A DNA stretch of 64,000 nt from Melioribacter sp051488665 (GCF_051488665.1 NZ_JBPSEG010000001.1:310001-374000), one strand, 5' to 3'. Counted from the stretch's first letter, positions 1 to 9,673 are shown. Notes: a model not told the origin generated them from the letters alone. Made by a program: numbers and translations.

Positions 1-874
1 TTATTCTTCCTCTTCTATTATTTTTCAGGTCCATAACGAAGTTAAGTTTTTCCCGGTCAATCCCTTCTTCATCATAGATATAACCGTTAGAATCCGAAAG
101 CGTTAATACTTTACCGCCGAGTTCCAATATTTTTTCAACCGTATACTGCGCGACGTTGCCGCTGCCGGATACAAGGCATTTTTTGCCTTCGAGCGTTTCG
201 CCGCGCGTAGCGAGCATTTCGGAAGCAAAATAGACCGATCCGTATCCAGTAGCTTCAGGTCTTATAAGCGAACCGCCCCAGTTCAAACCTTTGCCCGTCA
301 ATACTCCTGTAAATTCGTTTTTGAGTCGTTTATATTGACCGAAGAGATAACCGATTTCCCTTCCGCCGACGCCGATATCGCCTGCAGGCACGTCCGTGTT
401 CGGGCCTATATGCCTGTAAAGCTCGTTCATAAAGCTCTGGCAAAATCTCATTACCTCGGCGTCGCTCTTCCCTTTCGGGTCGAAATCCGAGCCGCCTTTT
501 CCGCCGCCCATCGGCAGCGAAGTCAGACTGTTCTTGAAAACCTGTTCGAATGCCAGAAATTTTAGAATTCCCAGATTGACCGAAGGATGGAAACGCAGAC
601 CGCCTTTATAAGGACCGATTGCGCTGTTCATTTCGATTCTGAAACCGCGATTGATTTGAACTTCGCCCTGGTCGTCTACCCACGGCACGCGGAACATAAT
701 AACCCGTTCGGGTTCGACCATTCTTTCGAGTATTTTTTCTTTTCTGTATTCGGGATGCCTTTCCATTACAAGAGATAGTGAGATTGCTACTTCGTAAACG
801 GCTTGATGAAATTCCGGTTCGTTCGGATTTTTGGTTTTAACCAGATTCATTAGATAATTGACAAATTCTGACAT
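1..874 (-). CDS. gdhA: NADP-type glutamate dehydrogenase, 3' end cut by the window edge
   Basis: Reductive amination of 2-oxoglutarate to glutamate in the cytoplasm. I translated the minus strand from the ATG at 874: 291 codons stay open to the edge, about two thirds of the usual ~450 residues. Family signatures are plain: GPYKGGLRFHPSVN with the substrate-binding lysine, LPMGGGKGGSDFDPKGK with the catalytic lysine, PAGDIGVGGREIGY, and the Rossmann motif SGSGNVAQY. The residues match the hexameric, NADP-dependent (E. coli GdhA) class. An AGGTAG-like sequence precedes the start. The C-terminus lies outside the window, so intactness cannot be judged. Confidence 0.95.
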   Translation of the reverse strand, partial: MSEFVNYLMNLVKTKNPNEPEFHQAVYEVAISLSLVMERHPEYRKEKILERMVEPERVIMFRVPWVDDQGEVQINRGFRIEMNSAIGPYKGGLRFHPSVNLGILKFLAFEQVFKNSLTSLPMGGGKGGSDFDPKGKSDAEVMRFCQSFMNELYRHIGPNTDVPAGDIGVGGREIGYLFGQYKRLKNEFTGVLTGKGLNWGGSLIRPEATGYGSVYFASEMLATRGETLEGKKCLVSGSGNVAQYTVEKILELGGKVLTLSDSNGYIYDEEGIDREKLNFVMDLKNNRRGRI

Positions 875-1081
875 GGCTACCTCTCCATTGTTTTAGATTG
901 GTTGAATGAAAAAAATTTTGTTTTTTTCGGTTGATACAAGGGGTAAGTCTTTGTACCGGTTGGATAAAAATGGTATTTGATATTAAGGGGTTTTGCCCCT
1001 CTTTTTGCGTCATCTATCTTTTTTATTCAGATAACCTTTACTAAAATTAAGTTTAGCTCGACAATTATGCAAGGAGTATTT
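875..1081. promoter_or_regulatory. gdhA upstream region with an imperfect inverted repeat
   Basis: Non-coding stretch between gdhA and the convergent-side end of the permease gene. At 935-955 an imperfect palindrome TACAAGG-7 nt-CTTTGTA (6 of 7 arm positions match) lies about 60 bp upstream of the gdhA start. It could be an operator; I cannot assign a regulator. Confidence 0.25.
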
Positions 1082-1849
1082 TCAGAATACCAGGGTCCAT
1101 AAGAAGTAGTCGAGAATAAGAATCATCGCCGCGCTTAATACAAACGAACGGATTGTTGCTTTCCCGACGCCTTCCGCTCCGCCTTCAGTACTGAAACCGA
1201 TATGACAGCCGAGCAGAGAAGTAACTCCGCCGAAGATCATGCCTTTGAACAATCCGAACGCAAAGTCGCCGAAGAGAAAATATCTTCTTACAGATTCGAA
1301 AAAAACGGAAAAAGAAACCCCGAGGAAAAAGTTGGATATAAAATAAGCCCCGAAAATTGCAATTATATTCGCAAAAATTACGAGCACAGGCATCATCAAA
1401 ACCGCGGCAAAGAAACGCGGAGCGGCAAGGAAGCGCACCGGACTTATTCCCATAGTCTCGAGCGCGTCAATCTGTTCTGTAACCTTCATAGAACCGAGTT
1501 CGGCTGCAATCGAAGCTCCGATTCTGCCCGCAATAACAATAGCGGTCAAAACCGGTCCCAGCTCGGTGATGATTGCGCGGCTGGTCGTCGCTCCCAGAAA
1601 AGAGAGAGGAGCGATTCCTTTCAATTGATACGCAGCCTGCCAGGCGGCTACCGCTCCGGTAAAAACCGCAATAATAAAAACAAGCGGAATCGAATTCACC
1701 CCTATATGTTCCATTTGATACAAGAAATTCTTTCTGCCCTTAATAAGCGAAGGAGCGTAACGGAAAATTTCGCCGGTCAACTTAAAAACATGTCCGCTTT
1801 CCTGAAAAAAATTTAAAGTCGCTCTTCCGATGTTTTGAAAAATTTTCAT
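1082..1849 (-). CDS. MlaE-family ABC transporter permease
   Basis: A 255-residue inner-membrane permease of the MlaE (phospholipid/retrograde lipid transport) family with about five hydrophobic segments. The conserved core ELGPVLTAIVIAGRIGASIAAELGS and the EQIDALETMGI coupling helix are diagnostic. It normally pairs with an MlaF-type ATPase and an MlaD-type substrate-binding protein; neither is in this window, so its partners must lie elsewhere. Its start overlaps the stop of the antiporter gene by 4 bp, so the two are probably co-translated. Confidence 0.9.
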   Translation of the reverse strand: MKIFQNIGRATLNFFQESGHVFKLTGEIFRYAPSLIKGRKNFLYQMEHIGVNSIPLVFIIAVFTGAVAAWQAAYQLKGIAPLSFLGATTSRAIITELGPVLTAIVIAGRIGASIAAELGSMKVTEQIDALETMGISPVRFLAAPRFFAAVLMMPVLVIFANIIAIFGAYFISNFFLGVSFSVFFESVRRYFLFGDFAFGLFKGMIFGGVTSLLGCHIGFSTEGGAEGVGKATIRSFVLSAAMILILDYFLWTLVF

Positions 1850-3543
1850 GATGCGAATAACCGGTTAATTGTTTTTATTATTTCTTCTTTTGAATTAAGA
1901 CCGGCAATATAATCGATAATATCGCTTTTGCCTAATTTCCGCGCAATTGCCGACAGGAGTTCCAACTGGAGTTCCGGTTTGTCTTTCGGAGTAATCAATA
2001 AAATAATCAGGCGCGAGGGCTTTCCGTCAATAGAGTCAAAATCGATGCCTTTCTTATGCACAGCCAGAGCCGCAACGGGATTTTTCACGTCGCATCGCGC
2101 GTGAGGCAAAGCCAGATGATTTTCCAATCCTGTCGATAACGACTCTTCCCTCTTCCATACTTCATTAAATATTTCATCTTTGTTAAGACCGTGAATTTCC
2201 GCCGCAACGCTTGTAAGTTTTTCGATTAAATCTTTTTTACCGGCTACGGAGTCATCCGAAATAAAAACCGCATCTTTCCGGAGGATTCCGGGCAATGTAA
2301 ATCTGAATTTGCTCTTTTTAATAAAGTAACTCATTAAAGGAGCGCTGGTAAGCGTGGTCGTAAGCGCCATTATAATCAACGCCACAAAAACCTTTTCGTT
2401 AATCAAGCCCGCTTCGTAAGCGACAGTACCGAGGACGAGTTCGATAGTGCCGTGAGTGTTCAAACCGAACCCAATAGTCCACGAGTCGTATTTATCGAAT
2501 CCTCCGAGTTTGGCTCCCAACGTTGAACCGAATACTTTACCGGCGACCGACAGAACCAGAAGAATAATGACGAGCGCCGGGTCGAAATTCTGTATGAAGT
2601 TAATACGCAGCCCGATCGAAACAAAAAAGAGAGGCGCAAAAATATTTGTAACAAACTGATTAATAATTTCCCGAACGTCTTCCGTAAGATGAACCGAGTC
2701 GCCGATTGCTATGCCGATTATGAACGCACCGAAGATTGCGTGTATTCCGATATATTCCGTAAATGCCGCTGCGCTGAATCCGATTATGAATATAATGTTA
2801 AGAATGCCCCCGGGATTCGACAAGTATTTTTTGGCAAAGCCGAGAATGTAATCGAAAATTTTTCGAAGAAACACCAGAGATACAATTATAAACGCGAATA
2901 AAAGAACTACAAGATTTCCCACGCTCATTCCGTGCCCGATATTTGTGCCCAGCATACCGAGTATAATCGAGAAAATAATCCATCCGACCAGGTCGTTAAA
3001 CATTGCCGAAGTGATTATCGAAAAACCGATTTCCGATTTGAATATATTCAAGTCCATTAAAGTTCTTGCCACGACCGGCAACGCGGTAATCGAAAGCGCG
3101 GTTCCGATAAACAGAGCATAGATTAATCTGTCCTCGTAATTGAGAATATCGAATTTATGCGGGAACAAATAAGCGAATGTAAAACCGAGAATGAACGGAA
3201 AAGCCACTCCAAGAACACTTATTAAAAGAGCTTTTTTGCTCTGCCTGATTAACAGGGATAAATCGATTTCGATTCCGGATACAAGCAGCAGCATTACGAT
3301 TCCCAAAAGCGTTATGGCATGAAGCGCTATCGAAATCGATTCGGATTCTACGAACAACTTATTAAACGCACCGGGGAAAATATATCCGAAGATTGTCGGA
3401 CCCAGCGCAATTCCGGCTATAATCTCTCCGATTACAATCGGCTGCTTTATTAATCGGAGCAATTCGCCGAATCCCCTCGCAAATAGCAGGATTATACTCA
3501 ATCCGACCAGAAATAACGTTATTTCAGAAGCGCTCATCGACAT
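1846..3543 (-). CDS. Monovalent cation:proton antiporter with C-terminal PTS EIIA-like domain
   Basis: 565 residues. Residues about 1-410 form a CPA2/Kef-type Na+(K+)/H+ exchanger with roughly 12 membrane helices, including the GEIIAGIALGPTIFG segment typical of the family. Residues about 420-565 are a soluble domain resembling PTS enzyme IIA of the fructose/nitrogen class, with LPHAR near residue 480 where the phospho-histidine sits. The fusion suggests that transport is gated by phosphorylation or by nucleotide/metabolite status; this is inference. It lies between the stress protein (8 bp gap) and the MlaE permease (4 bp overlap), making a three-gene operon. Confidence 0.88.
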   Translation of the reverse strand: MSMSASEITLFLVGLSIILLFARGFGELLRLIKQPIVIGEIIAGIALGPTIFGYIFPGAFNKLFVESESISIALHAITLLGIVMLLLVSGIEIDLSLLIRQSKKALLISVLGVAFPFILGFTFAYLFPHKFDILNYEDRLIYALFIGTALSITALPVVARTLMDLNIFKSEIGFSIITSAMFNDLVGWIIFSIILGMLGTNIGHGMSVGNLVVLLFAFIIVSLVFLRKIFDYILGFAKKYLSNPGGILNIIFIIGFSAAAFTEYIGIHAIFGAFIIGIAIGDSVHLTEDVREIINQFVTNIFAPLFFVSIGLRINFIQNFDPALVIILLVLSVAGKVFGSTLGAKLGGFDKYDSWTIGFGLNTHGTIELVLGTVAYEAGLINEKVFVALIIMALTTTLTSAPLMSYFIKKSKFRFTLPGILRKDAVFISDDSVAGKKDLIEKLTSVAAEIHGLNKDEIFNEVWKREESLSTGLENHLALPHARCDVKNPVAALAVHKKGIDFDSIDGKPSRLIILLITPKDKPELQLELLSAIARKLGKSDIIDYIAGLNSKEEIIKTINRLFAS

Positions 3544-3550
3544 AGATTTT

Positions 3551-4381
3551 TTAACGAATTATCAGCAACGAACAAGGTAATTGACTGAAGATGAATTCAA
3601 GGTCGTGCTTGAAAATGCGATCGAAAAATTTCAGTTTATTTGGCGGCAAAGCAACCACCAACAAGTCGCTGCCTGATTGCCGCGCGTATTGTTTTAATTC
3701 CCACCCTTCCTTGCCGTATCGGCAAACCAGTTTCGGCTTTATCCCGGTCAGGTTCAATTCTTCGGCAAATAATTTCAATTTCATTTCTTCTTCTTTTTGC
3801 CATATTAATCTTTTCGATTCAGTTTCTTCGGAGTCGCCCCCGTCGGACACCGTTATAGCCAGTCCCGGCACCTGAAATTCCCTGACCAGTATAAATTCTT
3901 CTGCGTTTTCAAGAAGCGCAAGATTATACGCTTTTTTTACGGCAATTTCATTTAGCGGAGTATAGTCGACATCGACGCAAATCTTATTGAATTTTAAAAT
4001 TTTGTTTTCGGGATTGACCAGCACAAGAACCGAACAGGGAGCTTCCCTCATTAGAGTTCGCGCAACGGAACCGGTATAATATTTCAGCAGCGGCTCTTTT
4101 TCGAGCGCGCCGGCAACCAACAAATCGATCTTTTCTTCGATACAGATATCGATAATTGCAGCGGCGGGTTCTCCCTGCCGCCAGACCAAAGAATAACCGC
4201 CTTCTTCGAGTCCGGCTTCAAGAATCAATTCATCCATTTTTTTTTCTTTTTCGGAATTTTTTTCGCCCACGTGAATAATTACAAGATTGAGATTTAACAA
4301 TTCCGCTAATTTATGAGCGTTCTTCAAAAGCGAAAGCCCGTTGGGCGAAAATGTAACCGCCAGCCCGATTTTATTAAACAT
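3551..4381 (-). CDS. Tandem universal stress protein (UspA family)
   Basis: 276 residues with two Usp domains (about 1-145 and 150-276). Domain 1 ends with the nucleotide-binding type pattern TGSVARTLMREAPCSVLVL; domain 2 has a degenerate version ending in PCSLLII and may not bind ATP. First gene of the leftward operon with the antiporter; Usp proteins are often encoded next to ion transporters and may act as their regulatory subunits. Start ATG lies 122 bp from the divergent aminotransferase gene. Confidence 0.88.
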   Translation of the reverse strand: MFNKIGLAVTFSPNGLSLLKNAHKLAELLNLNLVIIHVGEKNSEKEKKMDELILEAGLEEGGYSLVWRQGEPAAAIIDICIEEKIDLLVAGALEKEPLLKYYTGSVARTLMREAPCSVLVLVNPENKILKFNKICVDVDYTPLNEIAVKKAYNLALLENAEEFILVREFQVPGLAITVSDGGDSEETESKRLIWQKEEEMKLKLFAEELNLTGIKPKLVCRYGKEGWELKQYARQSGSDLLVVALPPNKLKFFDRIFKHDLEFIFSQLPCSLLIIR

Positions 4382-4503
4382 TGCGCCCCTGCTTTTTATT
4401 TTAAATGCAAGTTAATTAAATCCCTTTATATTGCCAATTAGTATTTATTTCGATTATTTTGTAACATAAATAACAAAAAATTAAATATAAAGCGGTAAGA
4501 GCC

Positions 4504-5574
4504 ATGAAAGAAATTAAAATAATCGACAGCGAAAAGAAAAAAGAAGTTAAATTGCCTGAGAATCTGGTATTCGGGAAAACTTTTACCGAGCATATTTTCG
4601 AGATGGATTTCGACAGGAACAAAGGCGGATGGCAGACTCCCACAATTAAAAGATACGAAAATCTCAACATCGATCCTGCGGCAATGGTATTCCACTACGG
4701 GCAGGCAATTTTCGAAGGAATGAAAGCTTACAAACAGGTCGACGGAAAAACAGCTCTTTTCAGACCCGAAAAAAATATCGAGAGACTTAACCGTTCTGCA
4801 AGACGTCTATGCATTCCCGAAGTGGAGCCGGAACTGGCATTGAACGCAATCAAAGAACTTGTTAAAATCGACGCCGATTGGATACCGCAAAAGCCGGGGC
4901 ATTCTCTTTACATTCGTCCGTTTATATTTGCAACAGAGCCGTGTTTCGGCGTCAGAGCGGCAGACACTTATAAGTTTATAATTATTTTGAGTCCGGTCGG
5001 GCCTTATTATCCGCAGGGTTTCAAACCGGTGCCGATTATGGCGACGGATAAATATGTGCGGGCAGTACGCAAAGGAACCGGAGAGGCAAAAGCTGCCGGA
5101 AATTACGCCGCGGGTTTAATTGCCCAGGAAGAAGCGAAAAAAGAAGGGTACTCTCAAATTTTATGGCTCGACGCAATCGAACAAAAATATATCGAAGAAG
5201 TCGGGGCAATGAATATCTTCATCCGTATCAAAGACGAGGTAGCCACACCGGCGCTTTCCGGTTCGATACTCCCCGGCATTACGAGAATGTCGGTTATCGA
5301 ACTATTAAAAGACTGGGATTATAACATTAACGAACGTCTGATTGCAATCGATGAATTATTTAACGCCGCCGACAAAGGCGAACTTCTTGAAATTTTCGGC
5401 AGCGGCACCGCGGCTGTGATTTCGTCGGTAAGCAAGTTGAAATATCACGATAGAGAAATTAAATTCAGCGATACGGAACCCGGCGAATTGGCATTGAAAT
5501 TATACGACGAGCTTACCGGAATTCAGTACGGTAAGATTGAAGACCGTTTCGGTTGGATTACAATTGTAGAATAA
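4504..5574 (+). CDS. ilvE: Branched-chain amino acid aminotransferase
   Basis: 356 residues, fold-type IV PLP enzyme moving the amino group between Leu/Ile/Val and 2-oxoglutarate. The PLP lysine is in GTGEAKAAGNYAAG (about residue 196); LWLDAIEQKYIEEVGAMNIF and SGSILPGITR are the expected downstream motifs. The length and the EVGAMN motif fit the longer, eukaryote-like BCAT subgroup rather than the ~310-residue E. coli form. Transcribed divergently from the stress-protein operon. A 9-bp-stem hairpin follows the stop. Confidence 0.95.
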   Translation: MKEIKIIDSEKKKEVKLPENLVFGKTFTEHIFEMDFDRNKGGWQTPTIKRYENLNIDPAAMVFHYGQAIFEGMKAYKQVDGKTALFRPEKNIERLNRSARRLCIPEVEPELALNAIKELVKIDADWIPQKPGHSLYIRPFIFATEPCFGVRAADTYKFIIILSPVGPYYPQGFKPVPIMATDKYVRAVRKGTGEAKAAGNYAAGLIAQEEAKKEGYSQILWLDAIEQKYIEEVGAMNIFIRIKDEVATPALSGSILPGITRMSVIELLKDWDYNINERLIAIDELFNAADKGELLEIFGSGTAAVISSVSKLKYHDREIKFSDTEPGELALKLYDELTGIQYGKIEDRFGWITIVE

Positions 5575-5581
5575 AATTAAA

Positions 5582-5618
5582 GGAGCGGGATTTCAACCGT
5601 AAAAGTAGTTCCCGCTCC
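5582..5618 (+). terminator. Hairpin after ilvE
   Basis: GGAGCGGGA (5582-5590) pairs perfectly with TCCCGCTCC (5610-5618) across a 19-nt loop, 8 bp after the ilvE stop. No T-run follows, so it may be a weak terminator or a processing/attenuation hairpin. The rest of the 5575-5880 gap is AT-rich; apart from this hairpin and the ribosome site GGGGGAG before the next gene I see nothing in it. Confidence 0.5.
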
Positions 5619-5880
5619 AATAATTATTTATAAAATTTTCTTAAGTAATAATACCCTTTATTATGAATTAATTATTTACGCCTCTATAAAAAATTCCTCT
5701 ACTTGAAGATAGTACTGACCCCGAAAAGTGAAAAATTTATTAGCCCTATGGAACTCACCTAAGTTACACAGTTCTATAAAGTTTATTATTGTTCTATCTG
5801 AGCTTAATTACCTTGATTAATATCCGATAATAAATATGGGATTAATTTGTATTTACATTTACAAAATGTAAGGGGGAGCC

Positions 5881-8136
5881 ATGCTCAAAAAATTTTATGA
5901 CCTGAAAATACTCACGAAAATCGTCATCCTTTTTACTGCGATCGTTATAATGACCGGAGTCAACGCATACCTTGCATATCAAAATCTTAACGAAGAAGAA
6001 GCGGTAGTAAATCATCTGGGCAAAAATATCCTTCCTTCGATTCAGTCGCTCATTACGTTATATCAAGCCGAGACTTCAGTACTGAGCGCCGAACGCGGAG
6101 TATTGAACAGGGATTTGAAAGACCCCGTTGTGCGTGAATCAATCTATAATTCAATCAATGCCGCATTCGAAAGAGCGGATAACGCCTGGAATATTTATGA
6201 CGCTGTTCCCAAATCGGAAGAAGATGCAAAAATCTGGAATCAGTTTAAAGAAGATTGGCAAAAATGGAAATCGACTCATCGGCAGGTAATCGAGAACCAG
6301 AAGAAAATCGACCGGCTGGAATCCGAGAATAACGAAGATAACGAGGCTTTAATCGAAGAACTGGTTGTACGGAATAATTTGCTTTCGGCAGAAGCGCTAA
6401 AAAAATTCGACACGGCTAAAATGCATCTGAAAAAACTCGTCGAACTTTACGACAAGGAAGCGGAAAATTTCAACAACACTACTTTGGCTCAAATAGAAGA
6501 GGCAAAATCGTTAACGATTTTAATAATTATTATTACAGTCATTGTAATGTTCTCTTTTATTCCCGTCATCACGAAATTAATAGTCAAACCGATTAATAAA
6601 CTGGCAAACAAAGCTTCCGAAATTCTGAAAGGGAATTTTAACGTCGAATTCGAAAATACCGACAGAAAAGACGAAGTAGGCAATCTGAGCCGTTCTTTCG
6701 AAGAAATGATCAGAAAAATTAAAGACGAAATAGCGCACTCCAGAAGTTTCCAGAACGGAGTCGCCAGCGCATTTTTTACGATCAATACGGATATGACCAT
6801 TACATATATAAATCAAGCCGCTCTCGATATAATCGGTTCTACAAAAAAACCCGAGGAAATTGTAAACAAGATGAAAGTAAAAGAGGTATTCGGAGCCGAT
6901 TCGATCAGCCGCCGCGCGCTCGAAGGAATCTTTCTCAAAGGAGATAAAGCCGCTATTAAAAACAATAAAGGCGAAGACATTCCGATACTTGCTCAATCCG
7001 GACCGATAAAAAACTCAAAGGGCGAGACGGACGGAGCGTTTGTATTCTTTACCGACATGCGGGAAATCGAAGAGAAAAACGAAGCATACTTAAAAGAACA
7101 AATTGCCCCGATAGCCGAAGTAATACGCGAAATTGCCGACGGCAAACTCACACGCAAACTCGATATCGATCGAAACAGCGTGCTCTACGACCTCGGACGC
7201 GATATCAACCGAATGATAGACGAATTAAAAGAAATATTAATTAAGGTTCGGGAAGTGGTTAACGCCACCGCCAGCGCCGCAGTTCAAATTTCTTCGTCCA
7301 CCGAAGAGATGGCCGCAGGCGCGCAGGAGCAAAATCAACAGGTCAGTGAAATTACATATTCGATTGAAAAAATGACCAGGTCGATTATCGATATGTCGAA
7401 AGATATTTCAAATGTAGCTCAGATGTCCCGGCAATCGAGCTCCGCCGCAGAACTTGGCGCAAACAAAACCGCGGACACCAAAAAAGGAATGGACAAAATT
7501 GTAGAATCCTCCGAAAGCGCTGCCCAAATAATAGCCTCGCTTGCGAACAAAACCGACCAGATAGGCGAGATTACCAGCGTTATTGATGAAATTGCAGATC
7601 AAACCAATCTGCTTGCTCTCAATGCCGCAATCGAAGCAGCGCGCGCCGGCGAACAGGGACGCGGCTTTGCTGTCGTTGCCGACGAGGTTCGTAAACTTGC
7701 CGAACGGACAACCAAAGCCACAAAAGAAATCGCCGATACGATTAAGTCGATTCAAGCTGAAGTGCGGGAAGCCGATAAATCGATGGCAAATGCAAAACTT
7801 TCTGTCGAAGACGGCATGAAACTAACCGAAGAAATCGACAATGTATTGAAAGAAATCTATAAATCGGCAAAGAATGTTTCGGAAGTTATTAACAGTATAG
7901 TGAGCGCCAGCCAGGAACAATCGATTTCCGCGGAAGAAATCAGCAAAAGCATCGAAAATATAACCACGGTTACACAGCAATCTGCAACGAGCACATCCCA
8001 GATTGCACATTCGACAAATAACCTTGCACAGTTAACCGAAAGCCTGCAGGATTTAATCGAGAGATTCCAACTCGATACAAACAACGGGAAAAAAGAACTG
8101 GCGAAGGAACAAATGGCTCTGGCAGAAATGAACTGA
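5881..8136 (+). CDS. Methyl-accepting chemotaxis protein with PAS domain
   Basis: 751 residues. Order: TM1 (about 12-32), a helical periplasmic four-helix-bundle sensor (35-200), TM2 (205-228), HAMP (230-283), PAS (290-395), a second HAMP-like segment (405-455), then the long coiled signalling domain with the conserved hairpin tip around DEIADQTNLLALNAAIEAARAGEQGRGFAVVADEVRKLAERT. It should signal through CheW/CheA. The start follows a strong GGGGGAG. It is the last host gene before the prophage; no chemotaxis partners are in the window. Confidence 0.93.
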   Translation: MLKKFYDLKILTKIVILFTAIVIMTGVNAYLAYQNLNEEEAVVNHLGKNILPSIQSLITLYQAETSVLSAERGVLNRDLKDPVVRESIYNSINAAFERADNAWNIYDAVPKSEEDAKIWNQFKEDWQKWKSTHRQVIENQKKIDRLESENNEDNEALIEELVVRNNLLSAEALKKFDTAKMHLKKLVELYDKEAENFNNTTLAQIEEAKSLTILIIIITVIVMFSFIPVITKLIVKPINKLANKASEILKGNFNVEFENTDRKDEVGNLSRSFEEMIRKIKDEIAHSRSFQNGVASAFFTINTDMTITYINQAALDIIGSTKKPEEIVNKMKVKEVFGADSISRRALEGIFLKGDKAAIKNNKGEDIPILAQSGPIKNSKGETDGAFVFFTDMREIEEKNEAYLKEQIAPIAEVIREIADGKLTRKLDIDRNSVLYDLGRDINRMIDELKEILIKVREVVNATASAAVQISSSTEEMAAGAQEQNQQVSEITYSIEKMTRSIIDMSKDISNVAQMSRQSSSAAELGANKTADTKKGMDKIVESSESAAQIIASLANKTDQIGEITSVIDEIADQTNLLALNAAIEAARAGEQGRGFAVVADEVRKLAERTTKATKEIADTIKSIQAEVREADKSMANAKLSVEDGMKLTEEIDNVLKEIYKSAKNVSEVINSIVSASQEQSISAEEISKSIENITTVTQQSATSTSQIAHSTNNLAQLTESLQDLIERFQLDTNNGKKELAKEQMALAEMN

Positions 8137-8253
8137 TTCATACATCCCCCCTTGAGCCCGGTTTAATTATAACTTTACACGAAAAATGGGAATTTTTTAC
8201 AGTTAACGTGAGAAAATAAGATGCTCTGTCTGTTATTCCCGTATGCCATATTG
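8137..8253. other. Candidate left prophage junction
   Basis: Non-coding, 117 bp, between the chemotaxis gene and the first phage gene. It contains GTTTAAT (8161-8167) and TGAGAAAATAAGATG (8209-8223), both resembling motifs that recur at the right end. No unambiguous terminus or target duplication is visible. Confidence 0.4.
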
Positions 8254-8661
8254 TCAGCCTTGCTTTAATCCTGCCTCTATCTTTAGGAGTCTAACCTTTT
8301 CTTTTATAGATTCTTTATACGCCTCATACTGGAGGCGTTCTGGATCATCCGGAGGTAAATCTCTCATCTTTAGTTCCCGGCCGATAGAATATTTTTTTGC
8401 AATTTCGTCCTCTATGATATTATCAAACTCCCTCATTAGTCTGCTATTATCTAGGATTTCTTTTATTTCGTCAAAAGTTAATTCAATCATTTCTAATTCA
8501 GATGGCTGACTGTTAATGAAATTATTAACGTCATCGGTTTCTACCCCTATATATGCGTAATCATTATCCTGATGGTAGTATATTATTCTCTTGGCATACA
8601 ATTCAACAGGTGTAATAACGGTGTAGGCAGCGCTTTTATTTTTTTTCTTAAAATATTTCAT
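8254..8661 (-). CDS. Unknown protein translationally coupled to the DGR reverse transcriptase
   Basis: 135 residues, not recognised. The start ATG lies inside the last codons of the reverse transcriptase (14 bp overlap) behind GAGG, so the two are probably co-translated. The N-terminus is basic (KYFKKKNK); the middle is acidic (LTFDEIKEIL, EFDNIIEDEIAKKY); the end is helical. It is the last gene before the left junction. It may be an accessory DGR factor, a tail-fibre chaperone, or simply the last late phage gene. Confidence 0.6.
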   Translation of the reverse strand: MKYFKKKNKSAAYTVITPVELYAKRIIYYHQDNDYAYIGVETDDVNNFINSQPSELEMIELTFDEIKEILDNSRLMREFDNIIEDEIAKKYSIGRELKMRDLPPDDPERLQYEAYKESIKEKVRLLKIEAGLKQG

Positions 8662-9673
8662 AATATACCTCTACTCTATTTTTAAATATTATTTGTTTAA
8701 TAAAGTCCTCTGAATCAGGTACTCTATCAAGGATCAGTTTAATTACCCGTTTGAGTGAGTTAGTACGAAGAGAATGTGACAAGTATGAAGCTATTCTGTT
8801 CTTGTCAGGATGTTTTTTCAGTATTCTCTTTATTTTATGTAAGGAACGCTTCCTTATTAGTCTTCTATTATACCAGGTACGATAACCGACAAAATCAATA
8901 CCGTGAGCTATTTTACCAATATGAGTTTTATTATTAATTTCCAATTTAAGTCTATTTAATTGCATCTTAATTTCAATTAAAGCATGATTCAAATCTTCTT
9001 TATTGTCAGATAATATTATGAGATCATCCATGTAGCGTACATAGTGTTTATATTTTAATTTTCGCTTTATAAAATGGTCAACCGGGAATAATGCTATATT
9101 TGCAAGTATTTGAGAAGTTACACTGCCGAGAGGCAATCCTTTACCTTCAGAATTATCATAGAATTTCTTTAATAATGACAAAGTGTCCTTACACTTTATT
9201 ATTCTATTGAGCTGCCTGTTTAATATTTCATGGTCTATCGAATAAAAAAAGTTTTTGACGTCTACTTTAAGGTAATAGCCTTTATTTTTATAAAGGACTA
9301 GATATTGTTTTAATTTATTGCTTGCTGCGTGCGTCCCCCTTCCCCGGATACATGCATAAGTTTGATTAATTAACCGCCTTACAAGAATATCTCTAATAGC
9401 ATTCATGAGCGCATGTTGTACAATCCTATCTTCCAAATGAGGCGCTTGTATCAGACGCTTTTTAGGATCATGCACATAGAAGTCTCTCGTGGGTCTTACT
9501 TTATAAGTTCCTTCCTCTAATGATCTCAATAATCTATCAAGATTACACGCAAGATTATTCTCATATTCCAATAGAGAATAATTATAGCTCTTATTTCGCT
9601 TCACTTCCTTAAAGGCAGTAATTAACGCTTCGTAATTACACCATATTTGTTTTAGATTACCATGTCTTTTCAT
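8648..9673 (-). CDS. DGR reverse transcriptase
   Basis: 341 residues, compact and without maturase, endonuclease or RNase H extensions, as in DGR enzymes. Motifs: LKVDVKNFFYSID (first catalytic Asp at about 138), LPLGSVTSQ (180-188), the DGR-type block lacking the QG of group II intron enzymes, YMDD (214-217), and FVGY near 265. It should copy the template RNA with errors at adenines and feed the cDNA into the variable repeat. AGGAG lies 6 nt before the ATG. Order fibre-avd-TR-RT equals that of Bordetella phage BPP-1. Confidence 0.96.
   Translation of the reverse strand: MKRHGNLKQIWCNYEALITAFKEVKRNKSYNYSLLEYENNLACNLDRLLRSLEEGTYKVRPTRDFYVHDPKKRLIQAPHLEDRIVQHALMNAIRDILVRRLINQTYACIRGRGTHAASNKLKQYLVLYKNKGYYLKVDVKNFFYSIDHEILNRQLNRIIKCKDTLSLLKKFYDNSEGKGLPLGSVTSQILANIALFPVDHFIKRKLKYKHYVRYMDDLIILSDNKEDLNHALIEIKMQLNRLKLEINNKTHIGKIAHGIDFVGYRTWYNRRLIRKRSLHKIKRILKKHPDKNRIASYLSHSLRTNSLKRVIKLILDRVPDSEDFIKQIIFKNRVEVYYEIF

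Noticed and set aside
1202..1816. Long frame on the plus strand opposite the MlaE gene
   Set aside because: Low-complexity charged translation, shadow of a conserved family gene.
8161..8171. GTTTAATTATA direct repeat (also at 47774) as att sites
   Set aside because: Only 11 AT-rich bases, not at plausible ends and not expected for a Mu-type phage.
8244..8253. TGCCATATTG shared with 47417 as target duplication
   Set aside because: Too far from any TG/CA ends; Mu-type duplications are about 5 bp.
8648..9673. Group II intron or retron reverse transcriptase
   Set aside because: No intron RNA domain, maturase or msr/msd; a matching TR/VR pair and Avd are present.
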